Origin: Aquanectria penicillioides
Taxonomy: Eukaryota; Ascomycota; Sordariomycetes; Hypocreales; Nectriaceae
Reading direction: 5' to 3'
DNA length: 64,000 bases
Assembly (NCBI GenBank): GCA_003415625.1
Contig: PYIU01000008.1
Location: 1,488,001-1,552,000, forward strand
Made by a program: the position numbers and the translations under genes. Below the pieces are notes generated by a model. The model made no database searches, was not told where the DNA came from, and saw only the letters and a program-made list of their open reading frames with translations. This document shows, piece after piece, positions 12,801 through 24,145 of this stretch. Position 1 is the first letter of the stretch. Each line of letters begins with the position of its first letter.

Positions 12801-15326
12801 CCGCGTGATGGGAATCCACGACGCTAAGGACCATCGTTTCCTTCCCTTCTCCCACCGCTCTGTTCACTCCGTCCTGGAGTTGACTGCTAAGCCTAGCGAC
12901 TTCAAGGCTGATGCCCTTCAGCCCCTGTCCCTGGATAAGGTCAAGGTTGGTGAAAGCTACGTTGCTTACGTTAACAATTCTACTCCCCAATACCTCTGGG
13001 TCAACCTGTCTCCTTCTGTCCGCGGCCGAATTTCTGCCATGGAAGCTTCCGACGACCTATCTCAGCTCAATGATCTCGAGTCCAACTTCCCCGTGGGTTC
13101 TGCCTTGAAGGTCAGGGTTACTTCTGTGGATATGCGAAACAACCGCCTGGATCTGTCGGCTCGCTCTTCCAACGCATCCGAAGCTATTACCTGGAGTGCC
13201 TTGAAGCAGAACATGGTCCTTCCTGGGCGAGTCACCAAGATCAACGAGCGCCAGATCCTTGTTAAGCTTAGCGAGCTTGTTTCTGGCCCCGTTCACCTGC
13301 CCGATCTTGCCGACAACTACGACGACGTCAACACCCTCAACTACAAGAAGAATGACATTGTTCGCGTGTCAATTATCGAGTTGGACCAGAGCAATAAGAG
13401 GATTCGCCTTTCTACCCGACCCTCTCGTATCATGAGCTCTACTCTTCCCGTGAAGGACAAGGAGATTACCGAGGTGTCTCAGCTCAATGCTGGAGACATT
13501 GTTCGAGGCTTCGTGAAGAATGTCTCCGACAAGGGACTGTTTGTCCTACTCGGTGGACAAGTCACTGCCCTTGTCAAGATCTCTAACTTGTCAGATAGAT
13601 TCCTCAAGGAGTGGAAGGATCATTTCCAAGTTGATCAGCTCGTCAAGGGTAGGGTGATTTCTGTTGATACTGCTACCCGCCATGTTGAGCTGAGCTTGAA
13701 GTCTTCCGTTGTCGACGAGGACTACACACCTCCTCTGACCATCAATGACATCAAGGAGGGCCAGGTTGTCACCGGAAAGGTTCGCAAGGTTGAGGAGTTC
13801 GGTGCCTTTATCCTCATTGACAACTCAGCCAATGTTAGTGGTCTCTGCCATCGCTCTCAGATGGCTGAGAAGCCTGTCCAAGACGCGACCAAACTCTACA
13901 AGGAGGGCGATGTCGTCAAGGCCCGGGTTCTTGAGGTTGATGCCAAGAAGAAGCGTATCACTTTCGGCCTGAAGCCCTCGCTCTTTGATGAGGAAGATAC
14001 CGATATGGACTCGGATTCTGAGCAGGGTGCTGCTCTGGAGGAGGATAGCGAGGAGGATGTTGAGATGGATGACGGTGGCGTGGAGATTATTGGAACTGAC
14101 AATGCGGATGACTCTGATGAAGACGAGGACGATGAGGAAGACGATGAAGACGATGAAGACGATGAAGACGAAGACGACGAGGATGATGAAGATGAAGAAA
14201 TGGAGGACCGACCTGCCAAGAAGACCAAGGGACTCGGTGCCGGGAAGAAGTCGGAGTGGGCGGCGGATCCTTTCGCCAACTCGGAGTCTGAGTCTGAGGA
14301 ACAGTCAAAGGACAATGAGAAGGCCAAGAAAAAGAAGCGAAGCAAGACGGAGATTCAGGTCGACAAGACCGCCCAGCTGGATGTCAACGGCCCCCAAACC
14401 TCTAGCGACTACGAGCGACTTCTCCTGGGACAGCCTGACTCATCAGAGCTTTGGATTGCATACATGGCGTTCCAAATGCAGGTCAGCGAGCTCTCCAAGG
14501 CCCGAGAGGTTGCCGAGCGAGCTATCAAGTCCATCAACATCCGAGAGGAGACGGAGAAGCTCAACGTCTGGGTTGCGTACCTCAACTTGGAAGTGGCCTA
14601 TGGCAACAAGCAGACGGTGGAGGAGGTTTTCAAGCGAGCCTGCCAGTACAATGACGAGCAGGAGGTCTTTGAGCGACTGGCTAGCATCTACATCCAGTCC
14701 GAGAAGCTCAAGGTAAGCAAGCAGAAGCGGTCAAGTTTTATAAGAAGCCCGTGCTGACGATTAATAAACAGGACGCCGACAGCCTTTTCGAATCCATGGT
14801 CAAGAAGTTCGGCGCCAAGTCGCCCAATGTCTGGCTGAACTACGCCCACTTCTTGCACGTCACTCGCAGCGACCCTGCGCAAGCTCGTGCTCTTCTGCCC
14901 CGAGCCACTCAGCAGCTCGACACTCGCCACAGCCAGAACCTCGTGAGCCGCTTCGCCGCGCTCGAGTTTCGATCTCCCAACGGTGAGCCCGAGCGTGGCC
15001 GGACCATGTTCGAGGGTCTGCTTGCCGCCTGGCCCAAGAAGGGTGACCTGTGGAACCAGCTTCTCGACCTCGAGATTGGCATCACGGGTGCAGACGCTGA
15101 CGCCACGGCCGTCCGAGACGTGTTTGAGCGCAGGACGAGGGTCAAGGGACTGAAGCCGCAGCAGGCCGAGAAGTGGTTCAGGAGGTGGGCTGCCTGGGAG
15201 GAGAAGCTGGACCCCAAGGGCAAGGCCAAGGTGATGGCCAAGGCTCAGGATTGGGCGGCCTCGTTCAAGGCTAAGAAGGTGGCCGAAGCTGCAGCAGCGG
15301 CCGAGGATGACGAGATGGAGGAGTAA
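9828..15326 (+). CDS. RRP5: rRNA biogenesis protein Rrp5
   Basis: Exons 9828-10247, 10309-14712 and 14772-15326 (introns 61 and 59 nt, all phase 0) encode 1792 residues, the usual length for fungal Rrp5. It works in the nucleolus in cleavages A0-A3 of pre-rRNA, linking 40S and 60S assembly. A basic N-terminus with SEKGPVVSLLKDEEPMFPRGG-like residues leads into a long array of S1 RNA-binding repeats (for example EGEIGLFVDIGIPGLSGFVH, KVSQKTEDQVFVELESGLKA, KVRKVEEFGAFILIDNSANV). A very acidic linker (about 14020-14215, GAT/GAA/GAC repeats) precedes the C-terminal HAT/TPR module (SELWIAYMAFQMQ, LNVWVAYLNLEVAYG, PNVWLNYAHFLHVTR). The ATG at 9828 follows GGCA and opens the conserved N-terminus. 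Identification is secure. Confidence 0.96.
14100..14215 (+). repeat. GAT/GAA/GAC trinucleotide-rich coding tract in RRP5
   Basis: An imperfect run of Asp and Glu codons inside the acidic linker of Rrp5, between the S1 array and the HAT repeats. It can vary in length by slippage without shifting the frame. Acidic linkers here are a family trait. Confidence 0.7.
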
Positions 15327-16795
15327 TCTGCTGTCGTCGTTTGCGTTGTGGGATACCATTTAAAGGGAATTAAAAGTTTGCTATAGAGGTTTTTTTCGTC
15401 CATAATGAAAGAAAAAAAAAAGTCTCCAAGAATTATGAGGATGTCTTTTCCATCTCTCGTATGTGCTTAAGTCTACTTTTCCAAGGTTATTTATTCCATC
15501 ATACTATTATTATTATTTGTGTGTTCCGCTGATTTCTCTCTACTTTACCTACCTCGGGAGCCGCACGGTACACGAGAGCTGAATGATGATCATGAAACTA
15601 CGACGTCAGGCGATGGTGCATCGGCTTCTCCACCGACACTCAAGAAATGGCCAGGCGCGGGGAAACGTTACAGCAAGGTACAAAGCTCATTACGTGACAT
15701 GATTACTTTTTTTGGTTTTCCTTTTTTCCTCTTTTCCTCTTTTCCCTCTCCCTCTAAGCCCCCGGATCGCTCTGCGCCCCTCAGTGTGGAGAGCGCGGGC
15801 CTCGGAGCTCGTATCAATGGCGACTGTCTTGGATACATTGCGGTCGATCCAAGCGGCTGCTGCGGGTTGGATATCGTGTCATCGGGCACCTGGCAGAAAT
15901 AGACGTGGAGAGAGGGAGAGAGACGGGGGTAGTTTTGGTGTGAGGCAATGAATAATAGGACCGCATAAACCAACTCCTTCCATCAGCTCTAACTCTTGAA
16001 GGGGTGAGACGATGGCGTCACTGCGGAGAGGCAACTTGCGATGGAGACGTGAATGTACCGGTAGTGCACCATAGTAATGTAATGTAGCCCTCGAGCCTTC
16101 GGCATGGTCCCGTGTACGCGGATCACGCAACTCGGCGCAGCTCAGCCTCGCAGCGCAGGCCAAGCGGAACAATTCCAGGCGTGGATGCTATATCCGTCGT
16201 CAGCTATTGGGCATTGATTGATCTCTCCTACTGTAGTCTGTAGCCCCATGGTGCATCGGGAATAAGAAATGGGTTCCCGGCACCAGCCCGCTTGGCGCCA
16301 CTGGGCTGACTGACACCTTGTCGTGTCGAAAAAAAAAAAAGATGCCGAGGCGAGGCGGTTATGCACGACAAAATAAAAAAGGGCTGAGGAGCTGGGATGA
16401 TGGTGGTGATGCGGTGAATCTCGAGACCCGTCTGCCGGACAACTCGGCACTGCAACTCGGAGGGATGAACGATCTGCAACGCTAGTGGAGGAGACTGTAG
16501 CATGATGACTGCCGGGGCCAGACGAAATACGAGATCAGATGGCAAAAGGAGCCCTAATAAGCGGAAGAGGCCCAAAATAGAATCCTCATCTGTGAATTTG
16601 AATTCGAAACTGCGAGGCGTGGCAGGCATCTGCGTCGTTGCGATGATGATGCTGTGACGAATGTGTAAGTATATTAAAAAGGGACTCGACGTCGCCAGTT
16701 GAATGCCATCTGCATCTCAGCCAGCATCACCGAACAACATCTTACAAACCATCTTTCTTGATACTCTCTAAACAAAACAAACAAACGTAGCAACT
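15327..16795. other. intergenic, RRP5 3' flank and effector promoter
   Basis: About 1.47 kb without a supportable gene. A TATA-like TATATTAAAA at about 16671 lies about 125 bp upstream of the effector ATG, followed by a C- and A-rich leader (CAGCATCACCGAACAACATC) typical of highly expressed fungal transcripts. Confidence 0.45.
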
Positions 16796-17307
16796 ATGCG
16801 TTTCTCCGTCGCCGCCGTCGCCACCGCTCTCCTTGCCGCCGCCGAGGCGCGCATCAACGGCATCTCTGTCCCCGAGACGATCCGCCCTGGCGACACCTTC
16901 GAGCTCATCATCGAGAGCTCCAACTACATCCAGAGCGTCTACGACGTCGCCTTCGCCTTCGGCTACTCCCCCGGCAAGGGCTTCCCCCAGTCTCTGGGCT
17001 CCGTGACCAACTCCTACTACCTCGGCCCCAGTGAGTGAAATAACCAATCTCCCCTTCCAGCAAAGCAGGGGCTCGGCTTCAGGACTTCCTTGGCTAACGA
17101 ACGGAAACAGCCGAGTCGAACCAGCTGCACAACTTCAACAAGAGCGTCACCATCCCCTCTTGGGCCACCAAGGGCGAGGCTCTCATCACCGCCTCGCTCT
17201 TCAGCCTGTACGGCGCCGCCAGCTCCCCGACGCTGTCCAACTACAACGTCTCCGTCACCTTTGGCGACAAGACCAGCAAGACCTACAAGTCCAGCCTGGC
17301 CAACTAA
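16796..17307 (+). CDS. small secreted NIS1-like effector
   Basis: Exons 16796-17030 and 17111-17307 (80-nt intron, GTGAGT...ACAG) give 143 residues. Residues 1-19 form a signal peptide (MRFSVAAVATALLAAAEA), so the product should be secreted. The mature part fits the NIS1 (necrosis-inducing secreted protein 1) family: GISVPETIRPGDTFELII, NYIQSVYDVAFAFGYSPG, YLGP, then ITASLFSLYGAASSPTLSNY and NVSVTFGD. It has no cysteine in the mature chain, also a family trait. NIS1 of Colletotrichum and Magnaporthe binds plant immune kinases BAK1 and BIK1 and suppresses PAMP-triggered immunity; homologues occur widely in Dikarya, including non-pathogens. Whether this copy has that activity is inference. Length and motif order are normal. 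Confidence 0.88.
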
Positions 17308-17740
17308 GTGGGGGACATGAAGGAAGAATAGACGACTAAGAACACGATGCCCATGGAGGAGCTTTTGTGATCCCCTTCTTGTGTTGGATAGGGTTTCGAC
17401 ATGACAGCATATTTCCAACATGTACATAGATAGAAGATTGACTTTCATTGCTCCGTACATTAGATTAAAACTTACAAGGGGTAGCCTGTACACAAGGTCG
17501 AAGTCTTGTTTCACAACGATGAGTACTACTTTACAATTTCCCCGAGATACTTAGATTTCTTCATGTCATTCATTCACCTTTACAGCCAGAGGTCGCTCGC
17601 TCTTGTTTTCAAGTGTTGTATTCTCTAGGTAGGGTATCATCTATGTAAGCACGCCACGCCACAAAGTCGCATCACTATCCACCCATCAAAGTCCCATTGC
17701 CTATTACACCTTGCTCCCTTTCCTTGGCTCGAGCTCGAGC
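17308..17740. other. intergenic between convergent genes
   Basis: 433 bp of 3' flank shared by the NIS1-like gene (+) and the Irs4-like gene (-). No frame with a domain and no visible structure. Confidence 0.45.
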
Positions 17741-19582
17741 TCACTTAACTCTAGGCGTCACGACCTTCATTCCATTGGCGCTGCCCCAGACGCTGTCGCT
17801 GACCTTGGCAGGGATCTTCCGCCCTCGCAGCCGTTGGTCGATCAGCCACATGCCCACCACAAACTCCTGCCGGCCCAGCATGCCACGTCCCTGACGATCA
17901 ACGAGGTCCCAAACCTCGGCCAGCTCGTCAAGTGGCAAACGAGAACGCCTCCATACTTCGCGGACCACAACGTTGACTACAAACTCCACAGGCTCTCTCC
18001 TTGCAGAGTTGGGGATCTCAATCAACACGCCCCGATTAGAAGCCCATACAGCTTCATACCGCTTGCGCTCCCGAGGCGTAATCTCTTCTCTCCAGCGCTT
18101 CCGCGAACCTTCATGGTGTGAATGCTTCTTGCCGCTATGCAGCTTCGAAAGGTGCCCCTTCTTGTGACGATCTACTTCCTCGTCTGATGTCTTTGCGGGT
18201 TGGCGAAGAGTCTGCATTAATCGGGGCGATTTCTGTCTTCTCGGCAGTGGAGGTGCCGAGAGGCTGCCGCCCGTATTGTGAGGAGTTAGTCGGGCAGATG
18301 CTAGAGAACTGGCCATGATTGCATCCGTCATGGAATCCAAGGGTAGGTTGGTAACTGATGAGCTTTTACGGTGTTGACGCCTGGGCTCTCGAGTCGGTGA
18401 AGGCGGCATGCTCAAGGTAGGTCGTTCGCGACGAGGCTTCACCGGGGGAGGAGAGGGCCGTTCCGGCGACTGTACAGAGGAAGCAGATACAAAGGTATCA
18501 TCTGAAGACACGGTGTCTGACGTAGTTGGGCGCTTGCCCGCCGGTGGAGATATTCGTGGTCCTGTTAGGTTGGGTGCTGATTTCTTTGGTGCAACGGCCT
18601 TCACCTGCTCCCTGCCAGGCTGCTTTGGATTGGGGTTTGATTTGTTGGAGCCTCGGGGCTTCGGCGGCGTAGGTGGATGCTGTTTTGTTGGCTGCTGGCT
18701 GAGCTTCGGAGGGGCCGGAGACGGAGGTGACAGGACCTTTGTCGGAGCCCGAGTAATGATCTGAGGCGGCGTTGTTGCTCGTAACACTGGCTTTAGTGCT
18801 GCCTGCGAGGGTCTTCGAGGCTTGGGCGACAATACTTCTGGGATAGACTGGGTTACGGTTTGCGGAGGCGGCGTCACTGGCCGGGGCTTTGGCTTGACCT
18901 TTGGCTTGGGCTTGGGCTTGGTTACAGACGCATTCGCAGCCGATGGATCAAGCCCTGGCTCGGGAACTTCTGCAATGCTCTCGCTGGAGGCGACTGGCGA
19001 TCTTGCGGGTGATCTCTTCGGTGAAGCTCGCTTGACTGGATCACCAGTCCTAACTTGCTCAAACATGGAGATGAGGGATCCGGTTGGCGCAATAGACCCA
19101 GAGTCCACAATCTCTCCGTTGCTCGAGGAGCTCGAGGCTCCGAAGCTCATCTTCCTCCTCGGTGTCTTGACCTTTGGGGTTGGGCTGGAGTTTCTGCTTG
19201 CCGCCAACGTCGCTGCAATGAAGCTGGCGCTCTTGGGATCCGCCTTCGGTGCGGAGTATGCTGGGTGAAGTTGCGATGGACTGGGGCCGAGTTGATGCAT
19301 TCTCGGCGTCCCTATTCCTCCATATTGTTCCTGGTCGACAGTGCTTCCTCCTGTGCTCTGCGGTGCCAGCTGCTTGGACGGGGTCATGGGACCCCGTGCC
19401 GACGTTGCCGCATTCCAGGCGCCGTTGTCCTTCTTCGGGGGCGGTGGAGCCGGTTTCTTCTTTTGAAAGGCGATAGAGGCCCCCTGGAGGGCAGTGAGGG
19501 CGGGATCGGAAGGCCCGGTGGCCTGTGACGCGATGGAAGTCATCGCCGGCGAGGTAACGGAGGCGCTACAACGACATTGCAA
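17741..19582 (-). CDS. IRS4: Irs4/Tax4-like EH-domain protein
   Basis: A single exon of up to 613 residues. Two in-frame ATGs compete: 19582 and 19543. The second begins MTSIASQATG and is the more family-like start, giving 600 residues. Most of the protein is a Pro/Ser/Lys-rich disordered region containing PxxP stretches. The last 120 residues are an EH (Eps15 homology) domain: ITPRERKRYEAVWASNRGV, then LPLDELAEVWDLVDRQGRG and LGRQEFVVGMWLIDQRLRG. In yeast Irs4 and Tax4 bind and activate the inositol polyphosphate 5-phosphatase Inp51 through NPF motifs, lowering PI(4,5)P2 and acting in cell-wall integrity, rDNA silencing and autophagy. EH identity is clear; assignment to Irs4 rests on the C-terminal EH placement. 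Confidence 0.87.
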   Translation of the reverse strand: MQCRCSASVTSPAMTSIASQATGPSDPALTALQGASIAFQKKKPAPPPPKKDNGAWNAATSARGPMTPSKQLAPQSTGGSTVDQEQYGGIGTPRMHQLGPSPSQLHPAYSAPKADPKSASFIAATLAASRNSSPTPKVKTPRRKMSFGASSSSSNGEIVDSGSIAPTGSLISMFEQVRTGDPVKRASPKRSPARSPVASSESIAEVPEPGLDPSAANASVTKPKPKPKVKPKPRPVTPPPQTVTQSIPEVLSPKPRRPSQAALKPVLRATTPPQIITRAPTKVLSPPSPAPPKLSQQPTKQHPPTPPKPRGSNKSNPNPKQPGREQVKAVAPKKSAPNLTGPRISPPAGKRPTTSDTVSSDDTFVSASSVQSPERPSPPPVKPRRERPTLSMPPSPTREPRRQHRKSSSVTNLPLDSMTDAIMASSLASARLTPHNTGGSLSAPPLPRRQKSPRLMQTLRQPAKTSDEEVDRHKKGHLSKLHSGKKHSHHEGSRKRWREEITPRERKRYEAVWASNRGVLIEIPNSARREPVEFVVNVVVREVWRRSRLPLDELAEVWDLVDRQGRGMLGRQEFVVGMWLIDQRLRGRKIPAKVSDSVWGSANGMKVVTPRVK

Positions 19583-20627
19583 AGACGAGCGGAGAGGAGA
19601 GCCGTTTTACTAGGCGGCAATAAATTCAGGGTCCTCGGAGGCGGGAGTGAGCGCGAGGTTGGGACGGGGACCAGGGTCTTTAGGAATTGCGGACCGGAGA
19701 TGGCGAGCAGGCGATGCGGCGATCGGATAGAGATGGGTCGATGGTCGGGTGAGGATATTGAAGATTCAAGGCGAGAGTGAGACGCGGCTGTGACGGAAGC
19801 GCGATCCTTCGATCCCATCTTGTTGAGCTCGCTGACTACGCACCTTGCCCGCGTAATGCACTTGATGCGCATGCGAGCTGCTCAGGGGACCGTCACAGGG
19901 GACGGCCCCGCCCACGCAGTTCGCTGCTGCTGAGGCTGAGACCCTCAGGCCCCACTGGAGAGACACGCCTGGATCCCGTGGACCGCTGAATCCCGCTAAC
20001 CGGGTGGCCCAATTTCAGGGGTTCAACGCTGGAACCCCGCATGGCCTGGGCACTTGACAGGCCGCTATTTTGGCACGCACCCATCTTCCCTGCCGTGTGG
20101 CATGCCATCAATGGGCTGCATTCCATCCCTCCATCCATCCATCCATCCATCCCCACGGCCGGGTTTAGGTTTGTTCTAGAGGTCATCCACCCCGGGTCAA
20201 GTGCAGAGAAGGTGGTGTATGACGAAATTAAATCCCCGGGCACTAAAACCGGTTGTTGCTCAATCTGAATCAATCGATACTCCGCCCGGGACGTGGCCAG
20301 GTGCCCTAAAAGGCGTCGCCGGAGCGAGTCATTCATTTTGTCTCTCCTTTTCTAGAAGGCTACAGCAAGCCCCTGTCCATCATGACACCAGCGTACATAT
20401 GCCACTCCTCCAACCGTTCCCCTTGGCCAGCTACCATGAATCTCCACTATTGTCACGCTTCGGATTAACTACTTCATTACTCTACGTATATGACAAGAAC
20501 CACAAAGCTTACAGCAAGAGAAGGGTTAGTTTTATTATTATTTTCGTTTTCTTCCTACCTTGTACAACCTAAGTATACTATTATTAATTACGATATTCTT
20601 CACCTCCAATCTCCGATACTCAGAGTC
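19583..20627. other. intergenic, Irs4-like promoter and zinc-finger gene 3' flank
   Basis: 1045 bp without a supportable gene. A minus-strand frame of 147 codons at 19893-20336 runs across the CATC repeat and has no domain. The region serves as the 5' flank of the Irs4-like gene and the 3' flank of the C2H2 gene. Confidence 0.45.
20123..20153. repeat. CATC tetranucleotide microsatellite
   Basis: About seven copies of CATC/CCAT, with one interruption (CCCTCC) near the left end, within the intergenic region upstream of the Irs4-like gene. Confidence 0.85.
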
Positions 20628-22442
20628 TCAGCCCTCCTCTGTCCCCACGAATGCATTCCTTCCATCATTGTGTGGGAGGCTAATGAGCCCTGCCTTCTTC
20701 TTGAACAAACCCAGCCATTGGGGATTGTCCGCCCACGTCTGATCCCACCCGTTGTCTGGTCCGAACATGATCTGGCTAGTCTTCGCCTGTAGCTGAGCGT
20801 CGGATGGAACTCGACCACTACCGAGCTCGGCTTTCACATGAGCAAGAAGAAGCGACTCTACCTGGCGATATGAATGAGGGCCTGGCACCAACTGCGTTGG
20901 TGACTGAGCCATCGGATCCGGAGGACCTGAATCGATCGCGTTGTAGCCCAATAGAGCTACCTCGTTTGCCCGCTGAGCAACCTCCAGGTCGGAGAGCTCC
21001 GTGTAATGGCCTGCCTGTGATGCCGAAAACGGCTCCATTGTGTTTCGCTGGTCGCCAATCATGAAGACTGGCATATCGTTCTCCACGAGGCTCTCAATGT
21101 ACTCGTCAAACCCACGGTCTCCTTTCCAGTCTTTCATGTCCGCTCCGTTCTTGAAATGACGCGCAAGGTGCTTCTGTCTCTCGGACCAGCTTGTCATCAG
21201 CGAGTTGCAAAACCCGCATCGCGAATTCACCTGCTCAATTGACGAGAACCATGCCTGCATCTTATCATTGAACGAGCACCCGTTGTGAACGACCCGCAGG
21301 TGCTGTCTGAGATGATCCTTGCGGCGAAAGATGCGGTCCTCCGGCGGCTTCGAGAGACAGGCAGAGTATTTGTGCGTTGAAGGATGATCGGGAGCTGGGT
21401 CAAGCTCACCGCAAAACACACAGCAAATGTTTCCATCCTGCTCTGCTAACAGTGCGCCATACTTGGCACATCTTAAGTATGTCAGCCTTAGGATCTTGAA
21501 GAAATTTGACAGAGAAGCAAAGTAGAAGTAGGTTCCAAACTTGGAGTCTCAACTATTCATTTTGATCGGGGAGGGCTTACTGCCATTGGTCCAGACTTAG
21601 ATGTACCGAGGTCTCATGCCGTTGCCAGTCGTATTTTGTTTTAAAGCAGTCAGTACAGAAGGTACACTGGTATCTCCTTTCACTCTTCTGGTTCTCAGTT
21701 CCTATCTTTGCCGCTATTTGCGTTCTGCGTCTTCTCCTCCGGATATTTCGTGATGTAGAGGACGCAAGAGATTCGACCGAGGCTTGAGAAGAATCGGATT
21801 GGCCGACGTACGAGCCACCTAACCTCATGTAAGAGCCATCCAGCACGAATTCCTCGGTGAGGCCTGAATCAGATTCGTCTCTCAATCTGGGAAAATCAAG
21901 GCTGTTCATGTCCACACTGAGTGGGGTTGCATCGTCTGGGATCCCACCTGGACGGACACTGGTTCTGGCGTCAAATGGAGCAACTTCCTACTGATACAGA
22001 ACGGCACTGACCTGTGGAACGACTGCATCTCTGCCCAATCAGCTATTGTATAAGACTCATCCGTCATGGTTGGTTCAAAAATCTGCTGGGCTGCTCGACT
22101 GTTGTGAGTCCGGGAGTTGTAGCTGCGATTTGACCCAAGGGTCAATGTAGGATCCGCCACGGAGCCGGGCCGGGGCACATCACCCAGGTTCAGATCCTGC
22201 GTGTAAGAAACTTCGTTATCCAGCCATAAGGACGACCCTGGGCTAAGCACTGAGCCGGCTTTGTTAGTACGCCTTAAATCGAAGGACGGCATCGAGAAGA
22301 CACCCGGAGTGGGGGAACGAGTGGCGCCATGATGGGGCCCTCTGTTGGAAGAGGCCGGCGTGCGAGAGGTCGGCGTATCTTGGCCTGACTGGAAAGAGGA
22401 GTCCATCATCTGGTCTGCTGCAGAGCGGCTGCAATGTGCCAT
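20628..22442 (-). CDS. C2H2 zinc-finger protein, putative transcription factor
   Basis: Exons 22442-22012, 21916-21581 and 21471-20628 (introns 95 and 109 nt) join in frame to 536 residues. The N-terminal half is Ser/Thr/Pro-rich and disordered. A basic patch NIRRRRRRTQIAAK precedes the first finger YQCTFCTDCFKTKYDWQRHE, whose distal His lies in the following TSVH. Further Cys/His pairs follow: CCVFCGE...H, FRRKDHLRQHLRVVH, and CGFCNSLMTSWSERQKHLARH. The C-terminal KDWKGDRGFDEYIE and a final segment with WADNPQWLGLF are found in a group of uncharacterised hypocrealean C2H2 regulators. The second acceptor is CTTAAG, less common than CAG. The gene is divergent from the branched-chain aminotransferase over about 400 bp. 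Targets unknown. Confidence 0.85.
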
Positions 22443-22844
22443 GTGTATGCCTGTCGGACAGTGATAGTCTTAGCAAGGGTTCGGGCCAGGAAGTGCGGAG
22501 AAGCATCATCTGCGGCTCGAATTGCCGTGCTGAACTCTGAATCCGGGATGTCTCAAACTCCGGATGTGGGGTTCAACCCCCGCCAAAGCTAATGCATCCT
22601 GTTTACGCCCTACAAAGCTCCCAGGGCGCCACTTACAAATCGCGCCCTAGGGCGGGATGCGAGATAGCAAACCGGCGGGGATCTAAGACCTCCGGCGGAG
22701 ATAAGACGTTAGGGATTGGTTTGCGACCGTTGCCGTATAATCGGTACAATAGGACGAGTTGAGGGCGTTGAAGTTGATCCTGTAGTCTTCATTTCAATTC
22801 AACGACATTCTTGTCAATATACTCATCCCAGCTACTTCATTACC
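22443..22844. promoter_or_regulatory. divergent promoter, C2H2 gene and aminotransferase
   Basis: 402 bp between divergent starts. It contains a 12-bp perfect palindrome (CGCCCTAGGGCG, 22643-22654) and two direct copies of CCGGCGG at 22672-22678 and 22692-22698, exactly 20 bp apart. Such CGG-type repeats are possible zinc-cluster sites; Leu3 of yeast uses a CCGG-based site for branched-chain genes, but the exact Leu3 consensus is not present. Confidence 0.45.
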
Positions 22845-24145
22845 ATGCCAGCAGCTCCTGCACCTGGTCCTAGTGGCCCCAGCGCGGGACAGCAGCCGCT
22901 TGATGCTTCCAAGCTCATCTTTACCAAGGCAACGGTGTTGAACCCGGTCCCCGAGCAAGGTTCTCCAGAAATCTGGGAACAGAATGTGTGCTGCGACCAC
23001 ATGGTCACTTGTCGATGGAGCCTAGGAAAGGGCTGGGAGGCACCCGAGCTCAAGCCATTCGGCGATATTACCATCTCCCCCGCTGCTTCTTGCCTCCATT
23101 ACGCGACTCAATGCTTCGAGGGAATGAAAGTGTACCGCGGAGTTGACGGGAAAGTGAGGCTATTCAGGCCAGACCGCAATGCGAAGCGCTTGGTCATGAG
23201 TGCAAAGCGAGTCTCGCTCCCGGGATTCGACGATGAAGAATTGGTTAAACTCGTCAAGGCGCTTGTCAAAGTAGACGGACCACGTCAGCATTACTCCTGG
23301 AATATTCATAACTGAGGCCAATCTGACAGTCTGACCTTAGGATGGCTCCCCAAGCCCGGAAGTTGGCTATATATCCGTCCCGCAGTCATTGGAAATGGCC
23401 GCCAAATCGGCGTGCAAGTCCCCAAAGAAGCTACTCTGCTCATCCTTCTAGTTGCCTGGCCTGACTTTTCCTCCGAGACCCCTCCGGGTGCCCCTCCAAA
23501 GGGCCCTGGCCTGCGTCTTCTGACCTCAGAGAACGGAGCCGCGCGCGCCTGGCCTGGCGGTTTTGGCTACGCGAAAGTCGGTGCAAACTACGGACCTAGT
23601 TTCCTGTCCCTACAAGAATGCCGTGAGCGAGGTTATGACCAGGTCCTGTGGCTTTTCGGGGACGATCGCCAGGTTACCGAGGCCGGTGCCAGCAACTTCT
23701 TTGCCATTATCAACAACGCCGAGACAGGAAGGCCCGAGCTGATCACGGCACCTTTGACGGATAAGATCATTCTGGAGGGAGTGACGAGACAGTCTGTTCT
23801 TGATCTTGCCAGGTCGAGATTGACAGAGGAGCTCGATGTTGTAGAGAAGAAATTCACCATGTACGACCTTGAAAAGGCGTGGGAGGAAGGCCGACTTGTA
23901 GAGTCATTCGTGTCTGGAACTGCTGTAAGTTTTGTCAGGAACGTGATTGACATTCCAGTGCTAACACCATGCCACAGTTCTTTATTTCTCCCGTGTCTGT
24001 CATCCACTTTGGCGGACGGGACTTGGATGTTCCGCTGAGTCGAAAGAGCGGTACTCCAACATACGCTACTGTGATGAAGGGATGGCTCAAGGATATCATG
24101 TTTGGAGTAGAATCCCATGAGTGGGGCGTGGTGGTTGACGAATGA
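22845..24145 (+). CDS. branched-chain amino acid aminotransferase
   Basis: Exons 22845-23283, 23341-23924 and 23978-24145 (introns 57 and 53 nt) give 396 residues, normal for class IV fungal BCATs. The enzyme moves the amino group between Leu, Ile or Val and 2-oxoglutarate using PLP. Seen motifs: CLHYATQCFEGMKVYRG, RLFRPDRNAKRL, the PLP-lysine segment GGFGYAKVGANYGP (Lys about residue 225), and QVTEAGASNFF followed by the LTDKIILEGVTR loop. Exon 3 restores FFISPVSVIHFGGRDLDVPL. The start at 22845 opens with a short Pro/Ala/Gly segment without a clear mitochondrial presequence, suggesting the cytosolic form. An in-frame ATG at 22716 would add 43 residues containing five Arg, so a mitochondrial alternative product cannot be excluded. 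The TGGCCTGAC stretch in exon 2 shows no frame break. Confidence 0.93.

Noticed and set aside
13985..14716. 243-codon alternative frame inside RRP5
   Set aside because: Shadow of the acidic repeat and HAT region in another frame; no independent support.
19893..20336. 147-codon minus-strand open frame
   Set aside because: It crosses the CATC microsatellite, has no domain and lies in the promoter of the Irs4-like gene.
22555..22580. GGGTTCAACCCCCGCC resembling a tRNA T-arm
   Set aside because: The stem pairs fail after three bases and no A box or acceptor stem was found at the right distance.
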